64,000 nt of DNA from Angiostrongylus vasorum (Eukaryota > Nematoda > Chromadorea > Rhabditida > Metastrongylidae), in NCBI GenBank assembly GCA_018806985.1, contig JADANN010000265.1, positions 1-64,000 on the forward strand, read 5' to 3'. This document shows, in pieces, positions 44,323-55,299 of the stretch. The notes under the pieces were generated by a model, which was not told the DNA's origin, did not search any database, and saw nothing but the letters and a program-made list of their open reading frames with translations. A program made the position numbers and the translations under genes. Within the stretch, counting starts at the first letter, position 1, and every line of letters starts with the position of its first letter.

Positions 44323-45150
44323 TTAAGAAGGGCGGGTCTTGAGGATTCGGTAAACGTAGTTGAAATACCACCGAGTACTCTTAGGCGCCAGCTAGTTCGT
44401 AACCGCCTATATGACCGTCTATGTGCAACGCAAAAATTGCATAATTTGCCCTAATGGTAGAGACGGTGATTGCATGAGCTCGGGTATAGTTTATCTGATC
44501 TCCTGTAAGGCGTGCGGAGACGAATACATTGGCGAAACAGGTAGGCCACTTTGTGTCCGCATAAAAGAACACCCAGTCGGTAAACGTAAACCCAAATACC
44601 CCACTAGGCACGCATAGGACCCAGAGACAAACGGAGGACTTTAAAGTACAGGTCACGATCCTCGCACGGGAATCGCGAACACAAGCGCGCAAAACTCTGG
44701 AGGCGTTCTGGATCAAGTTCAGAAATCCGAAAATGAACCGCAATGAAGAATGCCTCATTATCACGCCTGATATTGGGCAATATATAAACCTACTATTCTG
44801 ATGAGAGGGGTACAGTACGCTTCCATGTGAATTCTGTGCGGTTGGTCTCCACGCGACATACTCAGTGGAAGACTGATAGGAAGCGGTGACTTTGCAAAGA
44901 AGATATTTTGTGTCCAATGTGATTGAAATCTAGGTTTAGCGTTTTCTCTGTTTGGTTATGGAGGTGTTTGGCCGAATAGATTGCTGTCAACTTGACCTTT
45001 CCAGGCTCTGAGGAAGGCGAAATCCGCCGAAACGTCAGCGTGTTCGTGAATAAAGAATAGAAATAACACTTCAAGTTTTGTTTGCTGTTGTTCAACAAGA
45101 ATATTTGTGTTTGTGTTTGTTTGCTCAACAAGAATACGAAGAATTAGTCG
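44323..45150 (+). mobile_element. Penelope-like element, best preserved GIY-YIG end and 3' terminus
   Basis: Translation gives VVEIPP and LRRQLVRNRLYDRL, then after a one-base insertion in an A run NCIICPNGRDGDCMSSGIVY, LISCKACGDEYIGETGRPLC and VRIKEHPVGKRKP. The GIVYLI and EYIGETGR motifs with the downstream arginine are the GIY-YIG nuclease fold that PLEs use to nick target DNA. ECLIITPDIGQYI ends the ORF after another frame break. The reverse transcriptase part is missing. The 3' terminus holds the hammerhead-like core at 45005-45039. From 44796 on it is part of the inverted duplication. Confidence 0.88.
45005..45039 (+). ncRNA. Hammerhead-ribozyme-like motif in PLE 3' terminus
   Basis: In order: GCT (stem I, 5' side, 45005-45007), CTGAGGA (45008-45014; fits CUGANGA), one A, GGCG-AAATC-CGCC (stem II hairpin), GAAA (45029-45032), CGTC (stem III reduced to about two pairs, with cleavage expected after the C at 45036), and AGC (stem I, 3' side). 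Hammerhead motifs with very short stem III are known from PLEs, where they are thought to process tandem transcripts. The extra A before stem II and the missing stem III loop mean that activity, if any, may need a dimer. Confidence 0.6.
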
Positions 45151-45194
45151 CTCTATCTGTTTTTTCTTCCCATCATAATACACAGTTCCATTGC

Positions 45195-45490
45195 TACGTC
45201 TAGTATCCTGGTATTGGTTGACTCTTAACTGGTCTTGCTAATGGAAACCCCGGACTCCTCAGCTTGGGAGACCCTGTTGGGGAGATGAATTCCCCGCTAT
45301 ACATCGCAGCTCCACACCCAAACACTTCCCAACCACGATGAGGCGGTAAATCGTTCGACCAAGGCAGACTCAGACTTCGGCTAATCTCACCTCGGGACTC
45401 CAGGGAACCACAATAGCTAAAACAGCAAAACTCCGAAAAAAAATGGAAATTCCCGCATAATTAATGAAGACGGACCATCCAACTATCCGT
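45195..45490. mobile_element. Rearranged SINE3 (inverted counterpart of 25.87-26.19 kb)
   Basis: TACATCGCAGCTCCACACCC and CACGATGAGGCGGTAAATCG are followed by the reversed 5' part. The arrangement is the same as in the left arm. Confidence 0.65.
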
Positions 45491-46044
45491 GTAAGCTAAG
45501 TCTTGTATACCCTGTTTAGGGCGAAGGATCGGATGTGACTGTGCATGCTGTTGCTCATGTTTGGCATCTTCACAAGCTTTACCTGCAACAGTGCAATATT
45601 CTGAGGTAGCCTTGTAGCAATTGTTGGAGTTTTTGTTGCTGTCACCTCACTTAGCTGTAGAATGTACCAGGTTTTGATGCAAGCGAACTGGAAAGATTTG
45701 GAGGAAAACGTCATCCGTCTGAACTTTCCTGATACCAACGTTACTTGTGAAGGTTTAGAGCCGTGCTTGGATCGCTGATTCATAGCCAAATCGAACTCGA
45801 CCTAGATAAGGATGAAGGAGTTCTGTCTGCTGCATCTGTTCTACAGTTGGCCGGCACATCAGTTATTGGTTTCATTTAGAAAAAAGTTTCTTCTAGTGAT
45901 TTGTTCGCTTTTCTAGAAAAGTGTATTGGAACGGTGTGGCGACGCGGTGGCTGAAAATCTTGTTCTGGACAATGCATTGCATTATCTTAATCTTGCAGAG
46001 ATGTACGGTTTACCACAGGTAGAGCAGGTCTACATATACTTAGA

Positions 46045-46430
46045 TACTTGGATGGCCTGTCGTCACTGGTTGTGCTGGCGCCCAGCATAATTTCCACTGT
46101 TTCGGAATTTTGCTGGTTTAGCCATTGTGGTGCTCTGGAGATCCAGGGTCAGCCTAGCGAACGTCTGCCCAAGGTCGTCATCACCACAGGCAGTCGCCGC
46201 CGTTGTAGATCAGAGGAAGATTTGCCACCATCACCATGCAACTAGTTTGTTACCAAGACGGTGGTGGTTCTTGGTATTGGCTTACTCTTAACTGGGTTTC
46301 CTGATGGAAACGTCGGACTGCTTCTCAGCTTGGGAGACTCTGCTGGGGAGATGAGTCACTCCGCTTTATACTGTAGCCCGACACCCAACAAAACCTCCCA
46401 CCCACGACGAGGTACTATACCGTCGGGAGG
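46045..46430 (+). mobile_element. SINE3 copy, near full length
   Basis: CCTGTCGTCACTGGTTGTGC, TTTCGGAATTTTGCTGG and ACCAAGACGGTGGTGGTTC occur in order. Most of it is missing from the left arm. Confidence 0.7.
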
Positions 46431-46869
46431 GTCTACGTACAACTTCTTGTGAATGTTTTTAAAATGTTTTAACATATTTATGAATTTGAGGTAATAAATC
46501 GTAGCTATCGTCTTTTGAAGTCGAACTTTTGGAGGATTATGAAGTCACGGGAACATCTACAAGGGTTGTGGTGGGCTTCTGTTCTTGTAGCATTCAAATC
46601 ATTTTTCAATGTTCGCATCTCCTTTATGGTCAAATGATTCAAATATTAAGTACCTTTGTGATCCTTTGTAACTCTTGAAGTTATAGTACTGCTTTTTCTT
46701 AATTGTAGTAGTTGAAGGGAGTATACACTTATTCTCTTGCTTTCTTCTTCTGAATTACTTGTCGTGGAGGGCGAAATAGACATCTATTTGATGATAAAGA
46801 TAATGAGCGTTCTCGAAGTGATCTTTATGATATTTCATTTGAGTTTTCACGAATTATTTTATGACAAAT

Positions 46870-47020
46870 ATAACTTCTATAATGCTGAGATATTTGCAAA
46901 ACTCCGGAACGCAGGTGTTTGCGGTGGGGAACGAACGCGCTATTGTCCTTTCCGGGGAGTAACACGTTCACCACCACACCATGCGGGTCCTTGGTTTCGC
47001 CTGTCTCTCAGCTAGTTCTA
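46870..47020 (-). mobile_element. SINE2 copy
   Basis: ATGCTGAGATATTTGCAAAA, GTGGGGAACGAACGCGCTAT and CACCACACCATGCGGGTCC. Inverted partner of 25.1-25.25 kb. Confidence 0.75.
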
Positions 47021-47425
47021 TCGAATTTTTTGCCATCAGCAATCACCCGTCAACGGGATTTCGCAACATACGCTGCCGTTAAAAAGAATAGGCAGTAAAT
47101 AAAAAACGTTAAAATTTATGACAAATGTCAAAATTGCACAAATTATTGTGGGTGCTTCGCCTTCCTTAACGCGTTTCATGGATGTCGATTATTACGAGCC
47201 GTAACGCTTACAGTGGATCTTCCTCCGAGAGAAACCTCTTGCTGCTGCATTACCAGATAGTGACTTTGGTCGTCAGATGGACGAGTGTCTTGCTAGCCTT
47301 CCTCCTGGAGAGTTATTCGTCAAACATGTTGGGTTATTTGCCACACTACGTCTTCATCATATAACTACGAGCATAGGTGTTACTTCTTTATTTCCGATAT
47401 TCTTTTGAAGAAGAGATGATCTGTC

Positions 47426-47528
<103 letters not shown>

Positions 47529-47634
47529 GATCTACATACATTGGTTTCCCTTAGCCAGGATTTGCCAAAGAGTCGAGCAAAAGCTTAAACACTGCGGCGT
47601 CGTTCTGCTGTTGGAACTAAACAGATTCAGAACA

Positions 47635-47790
47635 GAGAAAGGCGAAACGAAAGACCCAAATGGTGTGGTGGTGAACGCGTTAGCCCCTGGAAACGGTAAT
47701 AACGGGTTCGGTCCCCACAGCAGACACCAGCGGTCCGCAGTTTTTGCAAATATCTCAGCATCATTATGGTTAAACGTATTCTATAAATCG
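47635..47790 (+). mobile_element. SINE2 copy
   Basis: GGTGTGGTGGTGAACGCGTT, ACGGGTTCGGTCCCCACAGC and TTTGCAAATATCTCAGCATC in order. Confidence 0.75.
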
Positions 47791-47830
47791 TACACTATTT
47801 TCGCTAACTAGTTTTCTTTTTTTGTTTTAG

Positions 47831-48763
47831 CTGGCTTGAATGCTATCAAATCTGACAAGTTGATACCGAAAGAGGTTTTGCGTGCCGTTATAGTTGATCA
47901 GTGGAAAACACCATTAACTAACCAAGAAAACCCAACGGCGTACGTAGTTTTCATCTTGTACTCCTTTTTTCTCAAATGTAGTGTAGCTATAAGGGCACGT
48001 GTAGAGCAGTGGTCGGAGGTGCCCTGCAATACAAACAGGATCGATCCCCGCATCCAGGGCTCGCCGAGCCTTCTATCGCTGTGAGGGTCGACAAATTGGT
48101 ACCAAACTTGTCTGGTAGGGTAGCAGCACTGACTCGATAAATCGATGGGCCACTACGAGTCATCTTAAAGGCCAGATATGCATTTGATCACCCCTAACGA
48201 TACTCAATGACGTGGAATGCATGATGGATCCCTCTGGGATTTGATCAACGCTAAGGGCTTTATCCTTTTTTTTATTTTTAATGCAGCTATGTTCCGCTAA
48301 CCAGTGGGCGTAAGGTTTCGTGCCATTCTAACATTCGTTTTAGATCCCATTGTATTTCTTTTCAATTGTAATAACTATTATTTCGCAGAGGCTTCATGCT
48401 TTTCAAAATAATATGCTTTACTGATTTGTGAATGTAGTTAGCTAAGAGCTTATTCAGAGTTTACGAGCTGTCCATGGATGACTGGATGTGAATTCCTTGC
48501 GTCTTGGTCGACTGATAGATAGCTTGCCCGTAAGTTGTCGGTACACCGATCATCTTCGGTTTTATAGGCATACGCACATATATACACATACACATGTACA
48601 TACACAAACATACACACATACACTCACATTCTCTCTTTTAACCTTTTCTTTTCGTTCTCTTCCTTTTGAATGATCAATTGTTTACTATGTTCCTACAATT
48701 CTCTCATTCTTTAGAAATGCTGGCGTTGGACCGGATTTAACAATGGTGTGGACATTGCACTGA
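47831..48763 (+). CDS. Two-exon gene 3' part, unidentified
   Basis: Exon 47831-47939 (acceptor TTTTTTTGTTTTAG; LNAIKSDKLIPKEVLRAVIV then DQWKTPLTNQENPT; donor GTACGT) joins in phase to 48715-48763 (acceptor TCTCTCATTCTTTAG; NAGVGPDLTMVWTLH and stop). Both acceptors are strong and the phases agree. The intron contains a forward SINE1 copy. The 5' exons are not seen; a SINE2 and the GT repeat lie upstream. The whole gene piece is within the block absent from the left arm. I do not recognise the family. Confidence 0.5.
47991..48276 (+). mobile_element. SINE1 copy, full length, forward
   Basis: GGGCACGTGTAGAGCAGTGG (box A) and ACAGGATCGATCCCCGC (box B) make a clear tRNA-like head. The body runs to AACGCTAAGGGCTTTATCC and a T-rich tail. 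It is the clearest example of the SINE1 head. Confidence 0.8.
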
Positions 48764-49129
48764 ATATGTGTCATGGGTAGGTTTCGTGACAAGGTGCATA
48801 GATGGTTTATTCTATAGTGGGAGCTTTCACAAGTACCTAGCGAGCTCCTCTTTTTTTTAAGATCACCGTGAACCCAAATTTCGAGGTAGAAATAGAATAC
48901 CACTGTGTTAATCATTCTTTAGGCTTTGGTAAAGTGTAACTGTTTTGAATGAGAGTCTGTTAATTTTGAGTACTTACAATGAAAAGGAATTGTTTCAGCC
49001 AGGCAACACCATACTCCATTAACCTTAAAAGTGAGCGTGTTATTCACTGCAGGCGGGATATTTTTTCCACTTCAGTGTGGTATTTTATTCTTGCTTAAAC
49101 ATGTCATTCGTGCAAATTGTGGCGCAAAC
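48764..49129. other. No supported gene
   Basis: Nothing recognised. Confidence 0.4.
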
Positions 49130-49650
49130 ATCAACCAAAATGGTGCTGAGAACGAGTAAAACTCAGGACCCCAAGCCCACTTCGAACCACCCGCGTTTAC
49201 CCTTTTTCGGGGACTCACATGTTATCCACCAAACCAATCGAACCCCTTGCTTTTCCTGTTTTTCAACCAGTCTTTTTACTTTGCGGAAAGGATCTGGAGT
49301 GCAAAAATCGCCATTGAACCTAGCTGAACTGAAGCTGAAGTCGAAATCATATCTCAGCATCACTGTGATTGTGTATTTCATATAATACCCTTCTATGGAG
49401 AAAGAAAAGACGGTAAAAGAAGCATTGTGATTTCGACTTTCAGTTTCATTTTAACTGGGTTCAATGCCAATTTATGCTCCCTAGATCATTCCCGTTGACG
49501 GGTGATTACTGATAATAATGTTAGTTAGAGTAAAAAAAAACTATGTGAAAGGAAAGGCTAAGCAAGCGCCTCGGTTGGTGCAGTGGATAACATGCGAGTT
49601 CGCAGAGAGGGAAATCGCGGATTCGAAGCGCACTTGAGGCTCCGATTTTT
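49130..49650. mobile_element. SINE2-related copies, one reversed and one forward
   Basis: 49130-49430 reversed carries TTGGTTTGGTGGATAACATG (box A region) and GGTGGTTCGAAGTGGGC (box B). 49560-49650 forward carries GGTTGGTGCAGTGGATAAC and CGCGGATTCGAAGCGCACTT, with GCCTC/GAGGC acceptor-like ends. Both heads look derived from a tRNA whose D-arm reads GGTGCAGTGGATAAC, an arginine-type arm. Confidence 0.6.
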
Positions 49651-49976
49651 GCTCATCTCAGTTTCCAAGCACTCGGTAAAGTTTCGAATGTGTATTTGTC
49701 TACGGGACGCTTCCTCAACCATTTGCAATGAAGACACCTGCCTACAGGAGGGAATAAAATCAAGAAACCGTTTGAAGGGTTCATCAGTTACCTACGCGCG
49801 AAGCAATCATAAATTAAATTTTACAAACTGCGAAAGAAAATAAAAACACTGACTCAAGGTAACCTTGATACAAAAATCACATCTTGAGAAGGACATTGCC
49901 GCTAAGAATACCATCGACCTTAAACTAAGTTTCAACGAATTCAAAATAAATAAAGAAACTAAGGTAAAAAAGAATA

Positions 49977-50254
49977 AAGGATAAAGCTGTCGGCGTTGAT
50001 CAATCTTGAGGGCTGCGCCATGCAATCGGCTTCATTAATCATCGTTTGGAGGTGGCTGAATGCACATCTGGCGTTTACAATGACTCGCGGTGGCCTACCG
50101 ATGTATCGAGCCGGTGCTGCTATCCTCCCAGACAAGTCTGGTACCAACTTACCGACCCCGGAGGGATGGAAAGGCTCGGTGGGCCATGGGCGCCGGGATC
50201 GATTCCACGTGTGTGTCGCAATGGCACTTCCAACCACTGAGCCACACGCGCCCT
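49977..50254 (-). mobile_element. SINE1 copy, full length
   Basis: GCTGTCGGCGTTGATCAATC, CAATGACTCGCGGTGGCCTA, GGCGCCGGGATCGATTCC and ACCACTGAGCCACACGCGCC. A high-quality copy. Confidence 0.85.
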
Positions 50255-50344
50255 CGGAAAAGCATTAAAGGCATAAATTTGTAAGTACCCATAATTTCTA
50301 AGATTTAGGGCTACCAGTTTGAATCTGAAAGGTAAAGTAGGATA

Positions 50345-50447
50345 GATTATGGAGGATAGATGGAAGGCTTGGTGGGCCAGAGGGGCGGGGATAGATCCCA
50401 AGCACGTATGCGTTACAGATTGCCTCCGACCAATGCACCACACGAAT
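50345..50447 (-). mobile_element. SINE1 head fragment
   Basis: GGCGGGGATAGATCCCAAGC and CCTCCGACCAATGCACCAC match the SINE1 head, reversed. Confidence 0.65.
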
Positions 50448-51135
50448 CAAGGAACTAATGAAACAAGCTAGTCTTGAGAAAGACAGTTCCACTAGTGGTA
50501 GAGACTAGTTTGCATTTCATATCCAAAATTTTGTTCAAACTAAACGATAGATGGACCATATTCTATGATAATACGAATGAAACGAATTCAACCCAATATC
50601 TTGAACAAATCGAAACAACACGATGCGGAGAATCCAATAAGAGTCTTTAAAATTTCCACATTTAACTCGCAGTGTAGGGATGAGGAATAACCATGGCCAT
50701 GAATCCTCTCCCCAGAACGTGAACAAATGTCGAAATAGATAAATCGATAAAAGAACGAAATAAACGAACTAGCAAGATAATTCAAAGAAGGCAAGGAGTA
50801 GAAAGAATCGACGAAACCGAATCTCCAGCAACGAGAACAAATGCCATCACGATCTTCGGGAGATAAGTGCCCCACTGAGTGTTGTCATCTTGCGAACACT
50901 GAAATGTGTATTTGTAGATTTCAGAAAGCTGAAAACACATGTCAGTGATCTGCTAACAAGGGAAATCCACTGTGGAAGTATCACCAGCATGTGCCAGAGG
51001 ACTTGCAACAGCTCGTGGTAGTTCTCGTCGACAAGGAAGATTGTCGTCAAAAAGTCTTACATTCCCCAACTTGGAACTCGCATGGTATATCGTGATCAGT
51101 TTTACTCACGTTTACCGAAATAAAAGCGACAAATG
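50448..51135. other. No supported gene
   Basis: Overlapping minus-strand open stretches (50535-51050) without splice signals or motif. Confidence 0.35.
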
Positions 51136-51411
51136 ATAAAGCTCTCGGCGTTGATCAATCTCCTAGGAAGGCGTCACGCATTTGACTCCACTAAGCAGCA
51201 TCGTTAGTGGTGATAATATGCACATATGCACTTTATAATCACTTTCGGTAGCTTATCGATGCATGGATTCAGGGCTCGTATCTTCCTAGACGGGCCTGGA
51301 ATAAATTTGCCGACCCTCGGATGGATGGAGAATTCGGTCATCTCCTCTGGCACGGGTATTAATCTTATCTGCATTGCAGAGCCCCTCTAACTACCGCACT
51401 ACACGCGCCCC
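51136..51411 (-). mobile_element. SINE1 copy, degraded but near full length
   Basis: AAGCTCTCGGCGTTGATCAA start, and CTCTAACTACCGCACTACAC head at the right end. Confidence 0.75.
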
Positions 51412-51629
51412 CCGTTCATCTACATATTCTTGGCTTACGCTTTTATACATCCGCAAACTTCAGCACTTCGTCAAGTGGCCAACGTTGGTGGCAACGGTTC
51501 ATCGAAAACCCTTTTCGTCTTCAATGTTACCATCATCGTCATTTGCAGTTGAAGATCCATCACTAAATATGTCGAATTTATTGGAACACGAAAGCGCGTC
51601 TGCTGTTTGGCGGTATATTACGATCTAAA

Positions 51630-51960
51630 GGTGCGAAAATTCCCTGGGATGTACAATCCACAATGCTAGCCAGTCTTCTTGCCTGCCGACTACCACTTCT
51701 TCAGGGATCTCGATAACCTCCTTGCGAGAAGTGCTTCAGAAACCGGGTCGAGGCCGAAACTGCCTTCGACGACTACATGGCCTCCAGGACTTCAGCGGGT
51801 TAGGCAATAGAAACAAACAAACATGTTTTTCGGTGGCCACATGTAGACTACCTGCCTTTATTTCGATTATTAAAGTTTCTTCTGAGCTGTGATATCCAAT
51901 GTAGGAGATAGAGGTTTGAAATCGAGTACTGGTTTCCGAACCAACTAACATTTCGACGTA
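51630..51960 (+). mobile_element. Mariner-like transposase relic, C-terminal part and right terminus
   Basis: Translation gives LPADYHFFRDLDNLLARS and then, after a frame break, FRNRVEAETAFDDYMASR. This aligns with the mariner block around the last catalytic aspartate (SPDLAPxDYHxFxxL). NKHVFRWP follows and resembles the conserved C-terminal R-W motif. The right end reads GGTTTCCGAACCAACTAACA then TTTCGACG, followed by TA at 51959-51960, the mariner target dinucleotide. The N-terminal helix-turn-helix half is not found nearby. Inactive. Confidence 0.65.
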
Positions 51961-53284
51961 ACAACGAGAAACCACGGGCGAAAACTTCTTTCCCACAACC
52001 CTTTTTTTTTAAAGCACAAGAATTCATACCTTAACGAGCTCACCTTATACAACTTGTTTCACGCAAAATGGAATGCTGGCCGTAATCAAATTTAAAAAAA
52101 AGAATCATTTCACGTGAACCCAAGCCTAATTTTAAACCAGAAAACGATGAGAAGAAGACGACATGCATGTGGAACTTACAATGATTTGAAGAAATAGGGT
52201 TCTCACGGAAGACCATTTGTCACTTCCAAAATCCACAACGACAACGAATCCTTTGTCGTTGTCTTCGGGCGCTGAGTGAGTTTTCACGTGTTATGACAGC
52301 ATGATTTCAGCGACTGTCATCGGTTTTAAGCCTTCACTCATACGAAAAATGAAAATCTGGAGTTGTACTGTTGCTGCACAGGATAGACAAATCTGTTCAG
52401 TACATGAAATGAGAAGAAACGTTCGCAGACCGGCGTGCAGACTGGGCGAAGAGGAATTATGCCTTATGAGCGAGTGCAAATTTAAATCAGGAGAACAATC
52501 TGAGAAAGGAATCAAGGTGCGAAATACTAACGGAGAACCTGTTGCAAGTAGGCACCACGTGATTTCTAACCCTCAAAGGACAACTTCGTTCGCGAATCGA
52601 GAAGTGCTTCTGTACAGAGGCCCTCGTTAGTGCCTGCACCTAAAACATGGGTAGTTTACTTCTCCTTCTCACGGCATCAAGTGAGATAAGAAAGTTCTAA
52701 AGAGAAATTCCACCCAGTGGATATCTGCAAGAAAACGAAACGGGAATGAATTTTGACGTTTTCCAGATTTAATGATAGTTATTGAAGGTACTAGTACGGA
52801 AAGATGATGAGGTGCGAGGATATCCGCCACGTCCTTAATTCGCATCCGATCTCCGTCCACATTAAGCAACCCATCCACATATTTTAATTCGTTCTTGAAA
52901 ACCTGCTTAAGTGGCATGGCTTGAGCAAATATCAAGACTGTTCAGGCTTGAACACTGGTTCATTTACGAAATAATGGCTGTAAGAGGAGTGAAAGAAAAA
53001 CAACGAAACATGTGCTAGGCCAAGAGAGTTGTTATTAGTACGCTAAGCAAATGCTGTAGTAATAGGTTCGACTGTTGCCAAATAAACTTATTTCTTCATT
53101 TTGCGACTGTCAAATTTTTCAAAATCCACCTGCATTGCGACTGGAAAAGGAAGCAGAACTATCAAGCAATACTTAAACCGATCGCCATTCAACGTCGGCA
53201 TGAATAACAAATCCTTGGCTTCACTTTCTGCTTACTGCCTACTAATTTTTCACAGTAGGGTACTATGTGAGGTACAAGTACAAT

Positions 53285-53640
53285 GATGCTAAGATATTTG
53301 TAAAACTTGGACCCTTGGGCAGATTCGAACAGGCGAATACCCTTTCTAGGGGCTCACGTGTTACACTGAGGCCTTTGCTTTGACTATTTCTCAGCTGGGA
53401 CACCGTTATGGTAGCAAACTAGCCGTGAGAAATGCAAAACAAGGGCCTCAGCGGTGCAGCAGGTAACATGTGAATTCCGGGAATGGGTAATCATTGTGGG
53501 TTCGAATTTGCCATATATAGTGAAGATGACGTGCGGGTCTTCTTGACTCGGTTGTACATCGTGTGTGTGTTTGTGTGTGGTGTGTGTGTTTGTGTGTGGG
53601 TGTGTGTGTGTGTGTTTGTGCGTGTGTGTGTGTCTGCACG
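53285..53640 (-). mobile_element. SINE2-related copies with interrupted GT repeat (right-arm counterpart of 23.1-23.5 kb)
   Basis: TTTGTAAAACTTGGACCCTT and GCAGATTCGAACAGGCG (reversed box B) are followed by a forward tRNA-like head and a GT tract broken by TTTG and GG. Confidence 0.7.
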
Positions 53641-54384
53641 CGCCTGCGTGCGTATGTACATTACTTTATTTAACACTATTCTGATCATAAGTAAATATAA
53701 GGAGTTGTGAAAGAAAGAAATTAAGCGGGAGAAAAAAGTGATGAGGAAGGGCGACGGCGATCTTCAGTCGTCCTCAGAAGGCAAATCGGTCCATGAGTAC
53801 TATGCCAGCGAATGGCGAAGGTCATTGGGTTGGCTCCCCAAGCGATGCTGCCATGCCTGGTGGTGTGCCCGATGGTTAAGAATGAATATGAATGTAGGGC
53901 ATGAACGTGGGCGTTGCTTCAAGTATTTTATAATGCAGTAGGTACATGGCAGGAATAATAAATATGAATAGATGACACATACAAAATATGTTAAGGTGAA
54001 ACATGGTCCCACACGGTCCAAGTCTTGCAAAAGCTCAGCATCATTGCGGTTGTAATAAACACTTCGTTAGATTATTAAGGTAGTACGAGGGTGAAGTTCT
54101 CATAAAAATCTCGTGCTGGCTTAACAATCTAATACGTCAAAATACATTTTCACCTCATACGTTCTTTTCTCAAAGCGCTTGACGCTAATAAATTAGTTCA
54201 TAAGTTAGCACCCGAAACACACAACAGTAGTTTTTGTTCAAATAATTCCAACGACTCATGAGCTAAAAATTGAAATAATGTATGCTTCGTTGAAATTGCT
54301 AGATCTTATTTATAGGTCACAATCTCGTCACTTTCTAATTTACTGCCAACTCTTTTTTCAATGGCAGGATCTCAGGTGAAATAT

Positions 54385-54690
54385 AACCAAAATGATGGCG
54401 AGATATTTGCAAAACTCCGAACCGCTAGTGTCTGCGGTGGGGAACGAACGCGCTATTGTCCTTTCCGGGGAGTAGCGCGTTCACCACCACACCATGCGGG
54501 TCCTTCTAGCAGAGAGACAGGCGAAACGAAGGACCCGCGTGGTGTGGTGGTGAGCGCGTTACTCCCCGGAAAGGACAATAGCGCGTTCGTTCCCCACCGC
54601 AGACACCTGCGGTCCGGAGTTTTGAAAATATCTCAGCATCATTAAAAGTTATATTTCGCAACGCATACCCTGCCGCTAAAAAGAGTAGGC
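54385..54690. mobile_element. Head-to-head pair of SINE2 copies forming a near-perfect palindrome
   Basis: 54385-54505 reversed and 54511-54640 forward share GTGGGGAACGAACGCGCTAT and its complement with almost no spacer (about TCTAGCAGAGAGACAGG). The outer edge of the inverted duplication lies at about 54439, within the first copy. Confidence 0.75.
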
Positions 54691-54821
54691 AGTAGATAAT
54701 AAGTCAAAAAAAAAGTTCACTTGATCAGCTTGTACTTTTTTCATTTATGGGCCACCATGAAGTTGATTGAAAAAAAATTTATCTTTTTCCTTGTTAAAAA
54801 ACACTTCAATTCGTTTTTAAG

Positions 54822-54900
54822 GCGTTCAAGGAAATAACGCTTAATGTTGAATCCGGAGAAAAGGTCGCCATCGTCGGCTCCAGTGGCTCTGGAACAAGTA
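54822..54900 (+). pseudogene. ABC transporter nucleotide-binding-domain exon fragment, Walker A lysine lost
   Basis: After TTTTTAAG the frame reads AFKEITLNVESGEKVAIVGS then SGSGTST. This is the start of an ABCB-type nucleotide-binding domain up to the Walker A loop (family GSSGSGKST). The lysine that binds ATP phosphates is a threonine here (AAA to ACA). Downstream codons do not continue the domain before a stop at 54943, and no other ABC exon was found. An RTE-A insertion begins about 400 bases on. It is a relic exon, possibly carried in by rearrangement at the edge of the inverted duplication. Confidence 0.65.
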
Positions 54901-54943
54901 CACATACAGTGTATGATTGCATGTTTATCCTATAGAATGACTT

Positions 54944-55299
54944 TTGAGGAATTATCGATGTATTAAGGCAGTTTTTGTTCCCTCCAAGTCTAGTAGCGCT
55001 AATGCAAGTGCCCTACGGTATACGCGTCAAACTGACGATGGCGATTGACTTTGTGCGTTCCATTGCATCACCCTCATCCCCTGTGCGTCAGTTCATTTAA
55101 CACCCTACTTAGTTCATCGTTCTTATTCACTTATTGCAAATACCATACTCGAATGAAGAAATTAAAAGCAAACTTACCCCTTCCTACGGTTAAATCTGGT
55201 TTTCCCTTGAAGTTAATGAACACTTCAGCTAATCAGTAGCCTTTCTGAACTCTATCGCTCTAATGAAGTGTCCTATTATTCTAGTCGCTTCTCTAAGTG
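54944..55299. other. No supported gene
   Basis: Nothing recognised between the ABC relic and RTE-A. Confidence 0.4.

Noticed and set aside
44381..44917. 178-codon minus-strand open frame
   Set aside because: It is antisense to the PLE GIY-YIG region, which has recognisable residues on the plus strand.
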